Shown here one piece after another: positions 1-6,289 of a stretch of DNA of 10,815 nt. Origin of the DNA: Chloroflexota bacterium (lineage in GTDB: Bacteria; Chloroflexota; UBA6077); contig JAJZRD010000125.1 of assembly GCA_021845945.1 (NCBI GenBank), positions 1 through 10,815 on the forward strand, read 5' to 3'. The first letter of the stretch is position 1, and each line of letters begins with the position of its first letter. A program made the position numbers and the translations under genes. The notes below the pieces were generated by a model. It did no database searches, was not told the origin of the DNA, and saw only the letters and a program-made list of their open reading frames with translations.

Positions 1-604
1 CACCGACCTGCTTCACCTCTGCCGCAGGGACCGGGTCCTGCCCCCTTTGTGCCCGAGCCATGGCCACCTGCTGCTCCGCTTCCGCCACCTGCCCGATCCC
101 TTCGGCGACCCGCCGCACCGTCTCGTCACTGAGCACCGTGTGCAACGCTTCCCCCAGGGCATCGGCCGCCTCGGGAAAGGATTTCTCTATCCCCAGTCGG
201 CAGGCCACCCGAGCAAGACCGGGAGAGAAGCTGCCTGAGCCGAGGCCAAGCCGTTCATCCAAGGGCGCATGGCCTCGATGGCAACCATCACAGTGGAAGT
301 AGGCTCGCCTCACCGCGTATTCCCCCACCAAACCCTGTAAGACCCGGGGACGTCCCTCGTCCACCAGCCTCATCGGCCGGCCACAACCCTCACAATGAGG
401 CATTCCCTTCGGCCGACCTTCCTCGATGGCCGTCACCACCCGCTCCGCTACTCGCCCCAGAACCCGCCGCCCCAGTAGCTGTAGCTGCTGCTCTATACCA
501 TCCAGGTCCCCGCACACCAACTCCGGCGCTACTTCCGTCAACTCCCTTACGAACAGCTCCCCCATCTCCTGTATAATTTCAGCGGACAGCTTCGTTCTGT
601 CCAT
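1..604 (-). CDS. ISKra4-family transposase, N-terminal part (runs off left edge)
   Basis: An open frame of 201 codons begins at an ATG at 604-602 and reaches the left edge without a stop, so the gene is cut by the window. A GGAGG ribosome site (611-615) lies six bases before the ATG and supports this start. The visible protein has a helical N-terminus and then two CxxC pairs (Cys71/Cys74 and Cys105/Cys108). These form a zinc-ribbon, with the pattern HCEGCGRPM, then a segment ending RRAYFHCDGCHRG, then APLDERLGL and LSDETVRRVAEG. This layout is typical of the amino half of ISKra4-type transposases. The catalytic domain of these roughly 400-500-residue proteins would lie outside the window, so whether the enzyme is intact cannot be judged. 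The family call rests on recalled motif order, not a search. Confidence 0.8.
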   Translation of the reverse strand, partial: MDRTKLSAEIIQEMGELFVRELTEVAPELVCGDLDGIEQQLQLLGRRVLGRVAERVVTAIEEGRPKGMPHCEGCGRPMRLVDEGRPRVLQGLVGEYAVRRAYFHCDGCHRGHAPLDERLGLGSGSFSPGLARVACRLGIEKSFPEAADALGEALHTVLSDETVRRVAEGIGQVAEAEQQVAMARAQRGQDPVPAAEVKQVG

Positions 605-728
605 CGGTACCCTCCAAAGGTGTTCGTGCGTTCGCCCGCCCGTCACCCAAAGGGTACCGCTTCTTTTCCCCTCCCCCCAAACCTTCCACTACCACCTCCT
701 GTCTCATCACAATCTTGTGGCGCACCCC
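605..728. other. Presumed end of the ISKra4-type element
   Basis: This stretch lies between the transposase start and the ISAs1-like remnant. It has no credible gene. It should hold the promoter and terminal inverted repeat of the ISKra4-type element, because the flanking remnant reads in the opposite direction and is cut at about 729. I could not identify the terminal repeat or a target duplication, since the other end of the element is outside the window. Confidence 0.35.
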
Positions 729-1029
729 CACCAGTCCACCTTCCACCGGGTCTTCGTCGGGCTCGACCTGGCCGCCCTCGAGACGGCGTTGGGACGGTGG
801 GCGCAACTGAACCTGCCGGCAGGTAAGCAGGCCATCGCCGTGGACGGCAAGAGCCTGCGGGGCATCCACGGCGAGCGGCTGCCGGGGGTCCATCTGGTGG
901 CTGCCTATACCCACTCAGCCGGGCTCGTGCTCGGGCAAGCGGGGGGCGGGGCCGATAACAAGGAGGTAGAACTGACGGTCGCCCTAACGCTTGATTGCGG
1001 GGGTCAACGTCAAGGGGCGAGTCGTCACC
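729..1029 (+). pseudogene. Truncated, frameshifted ISAs1-type transposase remnant
   Basis: Read on the plus strand, this stretch encodes about 85 residues in one frame: STFHRVF, GLDLAALETALGRW, then IAVDGKSLRG, then GVHLVAAYTHSAGLVLGQ and NKEVE. This is the order found in ISAs1-type (IS4-like, DDE) transposases. The Asp of IAVDGKSLRG is the expected first catalytic residue. Near 988-991 the similarity moves to another frame, giving LIAGVNVKGRVVT, which is the segment just before the second catalytic Asp. It then stops at about 1029. The relic therefore has no N-terminus, contains a one-base frameshift and has lost the last two catalytic residues. It cannot make an active enzyme. It lies tail to tail with cobT, about 20 bp from that gene's stop. 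Boundaries are approximate. Confidence 0.72.
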
Positions 1030-1049
1030 TTCTCTTCGGCGGGCGCGGG

Positions 1050-2105
1050 CTATTCCTTCGCCGAGACTCCGGCCTCGGCGAAGGTTGCCATCTCGGCCAG
1101 CACCTTCGTCGCTGCTTCGACCAGCGAGATGCCAAGCGCCGCGCCGGTGCCCTCCCCCAGGCGCATCTGGAGATCCAGAAGGGGCGTCAGCCCCAGGTGG
1201 GCCAGCGCGTAGGCGTGCCCGCCCTCGACGGAGCGGTGGCCGGCGACCATATAGGGCACCACGGCGGGGGAGAGGCCGGCCGCGACGAGCGCCGCCGCGC
1301 CGGAGACGAAGCCGTCGACGACGACCGCCACTCGGTTCGCTGCCGCGCCGAGCATCACCCCGGCCAGCCCGGCGATCTCGAAGCCGCCGACCCTGGCGAG
1401 CACGTCCAGGGCATCTGTTGGGTCGGGCCGGTTCAGGGCCAGCGCGCGCTCGATCACCGCGACCTTCCGGGCCAGCCCGGCGTCGTCCACCCCGGTGCCC
1501 CGGCCGGTGATCTTTTCCACCGGCGCGCCAGTCATGGCGGCGACGATGGCGCTGCTCGGAGTGGTGTTGCCAATGCCCATGTCGCCGGCGCCCACGATGT
1601 CCAGCCCCCTGGCCACCTCCGCCTCCACGACTTTGATGCCAACTTCGATGGCCTGAACTGCCTGCTCGCGGGTCATGGCCGGACCGACGGCAAGGTTAGC
1701 CGTGCCGTACCCCACTTTCTTCGACACGAGCTGCGGGTGCGGCGGCAGATCTATAGCCACTCCCACGTCGACGACGACTACCCGGGCGCCGGCGTGTCGG
1801 GCCAAGACGTTAATCCCGGCCCCGCCGGCCAGGAAGTTCAACACCATCTGCGGGGTCACCTCGGCCGGGTACGCGCTGACCCCTTCGCGGGCGACACCGT
1901 GGTCGCCGGCCATCGTCACAATGACTTTGTGCGCGATTATCGGGATGGCCCGGCCCTGGATGCCGGCCATCTGGATGGACAGCTCCTCCAAGCGGCCGAG
2001 GCTCCCCTGCGGCTTCGTCAGGTTGTCCTGGCGGGCGCGAGCCGCCGCCATCGCCGCCTCGTCCAGCGGCGAAATGCGCGCTATGGTGTGTTCCAGGTTG
2101 TTCAC
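1050..2105 (-). CDS. cobT: Nicotinate-nucleotide--dimethylbenzimidazole phosphoribosyltransferase
   Basis: The product is 351 residues, the normal length for CobT, which transfers ribose-phosphate from nicotinate mononucleotide to a benzimidazole-type base to activate the lower ligand of cobamides. Visible family motifs in order are KPQGSLGRLE (31-40), AGDHGV (66-71), GGAGINVLARHAG (94-106), GIGNTTPSSAI (177-187), GRGTGVDD (201-208), AGHRS (288-292) and RLGEGTGAALG near the C-terminus. Glu318 in that last motif corresponds to the proposed catalytic Glu of the Salmonella enzyme (Glu317). The start is GTG at 2105, with a GGAGA ribosome site six bases upstream. The gene follows mqnD by 79 bases in the same direction and probably shares its transcript. 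No other cobamide gene and no cobalamin riboswitch is visible nearby. The 3' end looks intact despite the neighbouring transposase remnant. Confidence 0.95.
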   Translation of the reverse strand: MNNLEHTIARISPLDEAAMAAARARQDNLTKPQGSLGRLEELSIQMAGIQGRAIPIIAHKVIVTMAGDHGVAREGVSAYPAEVTPQMVLNFLAGGAGINVLARHAGARVVVVDVGVAIDLPPHPQLVSKKVGYGTANLAVGPAMTREQAVQAIEVGIKVVEAEVARGLDIVGAGDMGIGNTTPSSAIVAAMTGAPVEKITGRGTGVDDAGLARKVAVIERALALNRPDPTDALDVLARVGGFEIAGLAGVMLGAAANRVAVVVDGFVSGAAALVAAGLSPAVVPYMVAGHRSVEGGHAYALAHLGLTPLLDLQMRLGEGTGAALGISLVEAATKVLAEMATFAEAGVSAKE

Positions 2106-2184
2106 GATAATTCTCCGCTTTTTTTACTTGCAGGATATAACGCGTGTCGGTCTCATTCCAGGTCAGCGGCGTAACTCCTGACGC

Positions 2185-3015
2185 TCAGATGGGGTGCACG
2201 AGAGGCTGACCCGGGATGAGCCCCCTCTGGAATGCCCTCTCGTACAGGGCTTTGAGGGCTTGCTGGCCCTCCTCGTCCATGTCCCTGGTGTAGTCGTTGA
2301 CGTACATCAGGATGAACTGACGGCAGGTCTCTCGATCGACGCCTCTGCTGTAGCCCATTGCATAGGCCAGGGCCTCCTCCTCGTGAGCGAAAGCGTACGC
2401 GATGCTCTCCTGCAGCGCCAGCGACACTCGCCTACCAAGGTCCTCTCCTAGGTCGCGACGCACCACGTCGATGCCTAGGGCCAACGGCAGGGAGGTCTCC
2501 CGTTGCCAGATATCTCCCATGTCCAGGATCTTGTTCAGGCCCATCGCCTTGTAAGTGATCTGCCCCTCGTGGATGAGGAGCCCGGCCTCCACGTCTCCCG
2601 CCAACACCGCCTCGGGGATGCGATCGAACGGAACCTCCACAGGCTGGAAGTCGTCCGCGTACAGGCAGAGCAGGAGAAAAGCCGTGGTGTGTCTGCCGGG
2701 GATAGCGATGCGCCTCCCGCCGAGGTCCTCCGGCGCCGTGGGATCCCGGCTCACCAGGATAGGGCCGTAGCCCCGCCCCATAGAGGCGCCGGAGGCCATG
2801 ATGCGGTAGCGCTCGGCCACACAAGGATAGGTGGCCGCCGAGATGGCCGTCACCTCCAGCTCACCGCACAGCGCTCGGCGGTTGAGGGACTCGATGTCCT
2901 CCATCACGTGGACGATGTCGTAGCCATCCACTTTGACGTGGCCACGAGCCAGGGCATAGAACATGAAGGCGTCGTCGGCGTCGGGGCTGTGGCCGACCCG
3001 CAGAGCTCTTCTCAT
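2185..3015 (-). CDS. mqnD: 1,4-dihydroxy-6-naphthoate synthase (MqnD)
   Basis: The product is 276 residues and belongs to the MqnA/MqnD periplasmic-binding-protein-like fold. MqnD converts cyclic dehypoxanthine futalosine to 1,4-dihydroxy-6-naphthoate in the futalosine menaquinone pathway. Recognisable segments are LRVGHSPDADDAFMFYAL at the N-terminus, SAATYPCVAERYRIMASGASMGRGYGPILVSR (about 59-90), and LLIHEGQITYKAMGL followed by TSLPLALGIDVVRRDLG. His149 in LIHEGQ matches the His proposed as catalytic base in the Thermus enzyme. I chose the ATG at 3015 because a GGGAGG ribosome site (3024-3029) precedes it and the family core begins almost at once; a longer frame back to 3180 has no family similarity. 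The gene stands apart from mqnEAC, which lies about 3.3 kb upstream across an unrelated gene pair. MqnA is an alternative family call, but the IHEGQ and GIDVVRRD segments favour MqnD. Confidence 0.9.
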   Translation of the reverse strand: MRRALRVGHSPDADDAFMFYALARGHVKVDGYDIVHVMEDIESLNRRALCGELEVTAISAATYPCVAERYRIMASGASMGRGYGPILVSRDPTAPEDLGGRRIAIPGRHTTAFLLLCLYADDFQPVEVPFDRIPEAVLAGDVEAGLLIHEGQITYKAMGLNKILDMGDIWQRETSLPLALGIDVVRRDLGEDLGRRVSLALQESIAYAFAHEEEALAYAMGYSRGVDRETCRQFILMYVNDYTRDMDEEGQQALKALYERAFQRGLIPGQPLVHPI

Positions 3016-3023
3016 CTTCGTTA

Positions 3024-3029
3024 CCTCCC
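3024..3029 (-). promoter_or_regulatory. Ribosome binding site of mqnD
   Basis: GGGAGG on the minus strand lies eight bases before the ATG at 3015. It decides in favour of the shorter mqnD reading over the upstream in-frame start at 3180. Confidence 0.7.
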
Positions 3030-3225
3030 TTGACTCACAGGATTGGTCGTTTAAGCATTCGCGGTTTGGGAGCATTGCGCGACCTCCCTTACGGCATGCC
3101 ATCCATTCCGCAAGACGCCACAGCTGCAGAACGTCTGGTGAACGCGGCATTGCCAAACCAACATCGTATGCGGCGTGCACAGAGAGGAGATCCCGACGTC
3201 ACCGTTCAGCACTCGAGGCAAGACC

Positions 3226-4707
3226 TCACTCTCTGAACGCCCTTGCAGGGGATGTCGGTGAGGGAGCTGCTGGAGATGCGGTCGGGAGCGGGGTGGCACT
3301 GGGCGGCACGGAGAGCGGCAAGGCGGTGGCAACCGGGACGAGGGTGGGAACCTGGGTGGCCGCCTCGGGAGATACTGTCGGGGACGGTGTTACCGTGGAC
3401 AGTGCAGCAGAAATGGTCGGGACCGAAGTGCGCGGCACTGGGGTTGGCAAGGCAGAGCTCATTGGGGTGAGCGTGGGTGTCAAGGTGACGACCGCTGCGA
3501 GCGGCGTTGTCAGCGGCAGGGACGGGGTACCGGCCGGTGAGGCTTTCTGCTGCACAATACTTGAGTCGTTCTGAACTGTGCCTGGCAAGGCCGTAACCTG
3601 GGCGGTAGAGGTGGGCTGCACGACCTGTACAAGAGGGATCGGCTGTGGAGTGTTTAGGCTCACCGTGGCTGTAGCCGCCGCCGTTGGGCTCGGCGTCGTG
3701 GTGGCACCAGGACTTGCAACTGGGGCGGCGGTCGCGTTCGAATCGATACGCTTGTCATCAGTCAGGTGCGACTGCGTCTGAACGGGTGGAGGCGGGGCAG
3801 GCATTGCCGCAGGCGTTACAGGGCCTAGCTGGGTCACTGTCCACAGCGTGGCGGCTGTGACCATCACCGCCGTGGTGGCAGCCAGCCCCATCTTGGCCGC
3901 GCCGATCCCCGCCAGGAGCCCCCCGCTCGTGCCCGCTTCGGCCGCGGAAAGTGCCCCGAGCACCGCCGCCTGGGCGTCGGGAGGGGGACTCACCAGCGGG
4001 ATCAATCCGTACAGACGTGACGTGGCCCGCAGTTCGCGCGCGGCAAACTGACACTGGGTGCAGACGGCCACATGTGCGTCGACACGCGCCTGCTCATCCG
4101 GGGCGAGTTCATAGTCGATGGAAACGGAAAGGCGCTCGAGCACCCACTCGCAGTCGGCGCCCCATGCAGCCCTCTGCTCGCCCTCATAAGCCCGTCGAAA
4201 TCCCTGCCGGGCTCGAAAGAGCAGCGTCTCGACTGCCGAAACGCTGGTCTGCATCGCCTCAGCGATCTCGGCGTAGCTCATGTCGTGCAACTTACGCAGG
4301 GCCAGCGCCAAGCGCTGCTGAGGAGGCAAGCACATCATCGCACGCCAGACGCCGAGAAGGAGTTCGCGTCGCTCGGCCGTTGGCTCCGGCGCACCGAGCG
4401 GGTCGGTATCGGGGATATCCTCCCAAGCCGCGTCTTCGGCGTTGACACGCAGCCGGCTCTGCTGCTGTCGCTGCCGCAGCTTGTCGGTACATACATTGGC
4501 CGCGATGCGATACAGCCACCCTCCAGCTGACGCCGGATCGCGCAAGTCACCAAGATGGCGGAGTGCCCGGACGAACGTCTCTTGCGCGACATCTTCGGCG
4601 TCCTCCTGGTGTCCGAGCGTGCGGTAAGCCAGGTTGTAGATGGCGGCATAATAGTGGTTGACGATATCCTCCGCGCGGGTAGCCCTAACCGTGGAGTCCA
4701 ACGACAA
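3226..4707 (-). CDS. ECF sigma factor fused to zinc-finger anti-sigma-like domain, TM helix and Pro/Thr/Ser tail
   Basis: The 493-residue product has four parts. Residues about 14-80 form sigma region 2 (NLAYRTLGHQEDAEDVAQETFVRAL, then GGWLYRIAANVCTDKLR). Residues about 115-172 form region 4 (LPPQQRLALALRKLHDMSYAEIAEAMQTSVSAVETLLFRAR). Residues about 185-225 carry the His-x3-Cys-x2-Cys signature (His212, Cys216, Cys219) of zf-HC2 anti-sigma domains. A hydrophobic helix at about 273-294 is followed by about 200 residues rich in Pro, Thr, Ser, Ala and Val, with no folded domain I recognise. ECF sigma factors are usually near 200 residues and their anti-sigma partner is a separate protein, so this looks like a single-chain sigma/anti-sigma tethered to the membrane. 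The start is uncertain: TTG at 4707 is the first possible after an in-frame stop at 4735-4737, and TTG at 4701 is the alternative. It probably controls envelope genes such as its upstream neighbour (inference). Confidence 0.88.
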   Translation of the reverse strand: MSLDSTVRATRAEDIVNHYYAAIYNLAYRTLGHQEDAEDVAQETFVRALRHLGDLRDPASAGGWLYRIAANVCTDKLRQRQQQSRLRVNAEDAAWEDIPDTDPLGAPEPTAERRELLLGVWRAMMCLPPQQRLALALRKLHDMSYAEIAEAMQTSVSAVETLLFRARQGFRRAYEGEQRAAWGADCEWVLERLSVSIDYELAPDEQARVDAHVAVCTQCQFAARELRATSRLYGLIPLVSPPPDAQAAVLGALSAAEAGTSGGLLAGIGAAKMGLAATTAVMVTAATLWTVTQLGPVTPAAMPAPPPPVQTQSHLTDDKRIDSNATAAPVASPGATTTPSPTAAATATVSLNTPQPIPLVQVVQPTSTAQVTALPGTVQNDSSIVQQKASPAGTPSLPLTTPLAAVVTLTPTLTPMSSALPTPVPRTSVPTISAALSTVTPSPTVSPEAATQVPTLVPVATALPLSVPPSATPLPTASPAAPSPTSPARAFRE

Positions 4708-4770
4708 CCAACCCGGCGCTCGATACGCTGTTCTTCATCTTCTTCTCCGGACGTTCATCATGAGGATGCA

Positions 4771-4810
4771 CGGGGCTCCGAACGAGTGAGTACCCGTGCT
4801 CGGAGCCCCG
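4771..4810 (-). terminator. Strong hairpin between secreted-protein gene and sigma gene
   Basis: An 11-bp perfect inverted repeat (4771-4781 with 4800-4810, core GGGGCTCCGA) encloses an 18-base loop. It begins 13 bases after the stop codon of the secreted-protein gene and about 60 bases before the sigma start. There is no T tract on either strand, so it is not a canonical intrinsic terminator. It may lower read-through into the sigma gene or stabilise the upstream message. Confidence 0.5.
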
Positions 4811-4823
4811 GGTTCCAGGGGAG

Positions 4824-5954
4824 TCAGCGCGCGCCGCCAGAAGGAGACGGCGACGGCGCTGGGGAACCTGTGCTTGAGCCCGAAGTAGTAGCGCCGCTGC
4901 TCGTGTCGGCGCCAGGGGCAGGGGCCGAGCTGGAACCGGAGTCGGGAGTGCCGCTGCTCGTGCCGGCGCCAGGGGCCGAGCCACTCGTGCCACCACCGCC
5001 CGAGCCAGCACCACCGCCCGAACCGGCAGCACCACCGCCCGAGCCAGCACCAGCGCCCGAACCGGCAGCACCAGCGCCCGAGCCAGCACCAGCGCCCGAA
5101 CCGGCAGCGCCGCCGCCCGAGCCACTCCCACTTCCGGCCCCACTACCCGACCAGAGTGTGATGGGTGCCTCTGGGGCTGCGGAACTGTTGTAGGCGGCTA
5201 CGTCTGTGACCGCCAGCGGCCTCACCGCCGGCGCGGGGATGCGCCCGTATTCCTTCAGCAGGTCGCCGCCCAGCACACCGACGACGCTGCCGGTCGCCGG
5301 CATTCCCGGCACCTGCTCTACCCACAGCTGCAAGACAATCCGCTGGAAGCGCTGGGCGATAAACGGCCCGTGTTTCTCAGGCAGGGAGGTCGGAAGTCCA
5401 TACAGCTCAATGGCCCGCGCGTCGTTCCACTCGGGAATGGCGGCAGGGTTCGGGTTGGCCAGGTACACGTCCCGGATGGCAGGGTTCGCCAGCCACGAGA
5501 AGCGCTCCGCCTTTGCCTTGGCCCAGTCGCCACCCGAGTGGTCGGGCTGGTAGACCGGGATGCCACGAACCGCTAGGGAGCCATCTGTTCCGATGTCGTG
5601 CAGAATATCCAGCGTGTTGGCCAAGACTGTCTGGCCCCTCTCCGGGCGCCACTGGAGCACGGCGCGCTGGAACGCCTGGTAGGTGAAGCCGTCGCTGAGC
5701 TTGAAGGGCGTGGAGATCGGATACCCAAGCGTCTGAACACCTCCGAGCCGCTTGAACTCCGAGTAGAAGCGGATGGCGTTGCCGTTGACGTCATTGCCAC
5801 CATCTACCACCGCAAAGCCGGTTTCTGAGAAAACCTGGCCGCGCGCCGTGGGGTCTTCTTGGTTCTCTTGGGCGCGGGCGGCGGGGACGCTGATGAGGAG
5901 GCCTAGGGCCAGGAGGACCGCCGCGAGGGTGCGAAGTGGTCGTCGCCGTTGCAT
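4824..5954 (-). CDS. Secreted protein with LGFP-like modules and Gly/Ser/Ala-rich repeat tail
   Basis: The product is 376 residues. Residues 1-28 are a clear signal peptide: QRRRPLR, a hydrophobic stretch, then AARA before Gln29. Residues about 55-245 form a soluble region with modules of the type FYSEFKRLGGVQTLGYPIS, followed by FTYQAFQRAVLQWRP; the second half repeats the theme with FIAQRFQRIVLQLW. This resembles the LGFP-like repeats of secreted actinobacterial and Chloroflexota proteins. Its function is unknown; cell-wall or surface binding is a guess. From about residue 269 the chain is almost only Gly, Ser, Ala, Thr and Pro, partly in tandem repeats, with no sorting motif or final membrane helix. 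The ATG at 5954 has a purine-rich ribosome site (5962-5967) seven bases upstream; a longer frame to 6176 crosses the leader and adds nothing recognisable. The sigma gene follows in the same direction. Confidence 0.82.
   Translation of the reverse strand: MQRRRPLRTLAAVLLALGLLISVPAARAQENQEDPTARGQVFSETGFAVVDGGNDVNGNAIRFYSEFKRLGGVQTLGYPISTPFKLSDGFTYQAFQRAVLQWRPERGQTVLANTLDILHDIGTDGSLAVRGIPVYQPDHSGGDWAKAKAERFSWLANPAIRDVYLANPNPAAIPEWNDARAIELYGLPTSLPEKHGPFIAQRFQRIVLQLWVEQVPGMPATGSVVGVLGGDLLKEYGRIPAPAVRPLAVTDVAAYNSSAAPEAPITLWSGSGAGSGSGSGGGAAGSGAGAGSGAGAAGSGAGAGSGGGAAGSGGGAGSGGGGTSGSAPGAGTSSGTPDSGSSSAPAPGADTSSGATTSGSSTGSPAPSPSPSGGAR
4893..4975 (-). repeat. Pair of 26-bp direct repeats in the tail
   Basis: The 26-bp segments at 4893-4918 and 4950-4975 differ by one base and are offset by 57 bp, a multiple of three. 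Both encode part of an APGA(G/D)TSSG motif. They are a second, separate repeat in the same tail. Confidence 0.75.
5002..5118 (-). repeat. Three tandem 39-bp repeats in the Gly/Ser/Ala tail
   Basis: Units at 5002-5040, 5041-5079 and 5080-5118 are near-identical 39-bp copies (13 codons each), followed by a six-base start of a fourth. They differ at a few positions that swap Gly for Ala. Each encodes two versions of a Gly/Ser/Ala motif. The array stays in frame, so changes in copy number would lengthen or shorten the tail without breaking the protein. Confidence 0.85.
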
Positions 5955-6289
5955 GATTAATCCCCTTTCGTACAGTGATTTTCCGCATGCGCCGGGTCGC
6001 GACAGGTGGCTGGTTTCACCATGTGCGGTCTGGCTGACTTGGAGCCGGTACTTCGACCTGGGTAACCTTTCTCTACATAGTGCGTCTCTCCAGTCCGGTT
6101 GGGCCGGAAGCCCTGTTTCTACTCTTCTTGACGTAGGCGACCACCAAAACTTGCGCTCCCGCGGTTCTCTTATCAAAAATAGGCCGGAGGTAGTGCCGGC
6201 CCGCAGGTTGGTGCAGGAAGGAAGTAGGCACTCCGAGGCACCGTGTCACTTGTGCGGTGTAGGTGTCGAAGGCATTACGCTCGACTGGA
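5955..6289. other. Intergenic region between mqnC and the secreted-protein gene
   Basis: This 335-base region holds the mqn terminator at 6175-6201 and then about 220 bases of leader for the secreted-protein gene. I see no credible small gene. The promoter of the secreted-protein/sigma pair should lie between 6174 and 5968, but no convincing -35/-10 pair stands out. A minor 5-bp inverted repeat lies at 6094-6108. Confidence 0.5.
6175..6201 (-). terminator. Intrinsic terminator of the mqn operon
   Basis: On the minus strand GGCCGG (6201-6196) pairs perfectly with CCGGCC (6187-6182) across an eight-base loop. It is followed by TA and five T residues (6179-6175). It lies about 90 bases after the mqnC stop and is the natural end of the radical SAM-mqnE-mqnA-mqnC transcript. 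Confidence 0.8.

Noticed and set aside
2119..2125. Run of seven T on the plus strand as a terminator
   Set aside because: No stem-loop precedes it on the plus strand, and no plus-strand gene ends there. It lies just upstream of the cobT ribosome site.
426..2174. Long plus-strand open frame of 582 codons
   Set aside because: Only the part at about 729-990 has meaning (the transposase relic). The rest runs antisense to cobT and has no recognisable protein pattern; open antisense frames are expected at this GC content.
2106..2184. Cobalamin riboswitch before cobT
   Set aside because: The 79-base gap is too short for one, and no recognisable B12-box-like segment is seen there or before mqnD.
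3016..3180. N-terminal extension of mqnD to a start at 3180
   Set aside because: The extra 55 residues show no family similarity, and a strong ribosome site precedes the ATG at 3015.
3016..3225. Clear terminator after the sigma gene or promoter before mqnD
   Set aside because: No strong stem followed by T residues and no convincing -35/-10 pair could be found in these 210 bases, so neither is claimed.
5002..5124. CRISPR-like array
   Set aside because: The units are contiguous, have no unique spacers and are in frame with a coding sequence; they are protein repeats.
4555..5193. Plus-strand Pro/Glu/Ala-repeat open frame
   Set aside because: The repeats are the complement of Gly/Ser/Ala codons in the secreted protein, which has a signal peptide and ribosome site. 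The plus-strand frame has neither.
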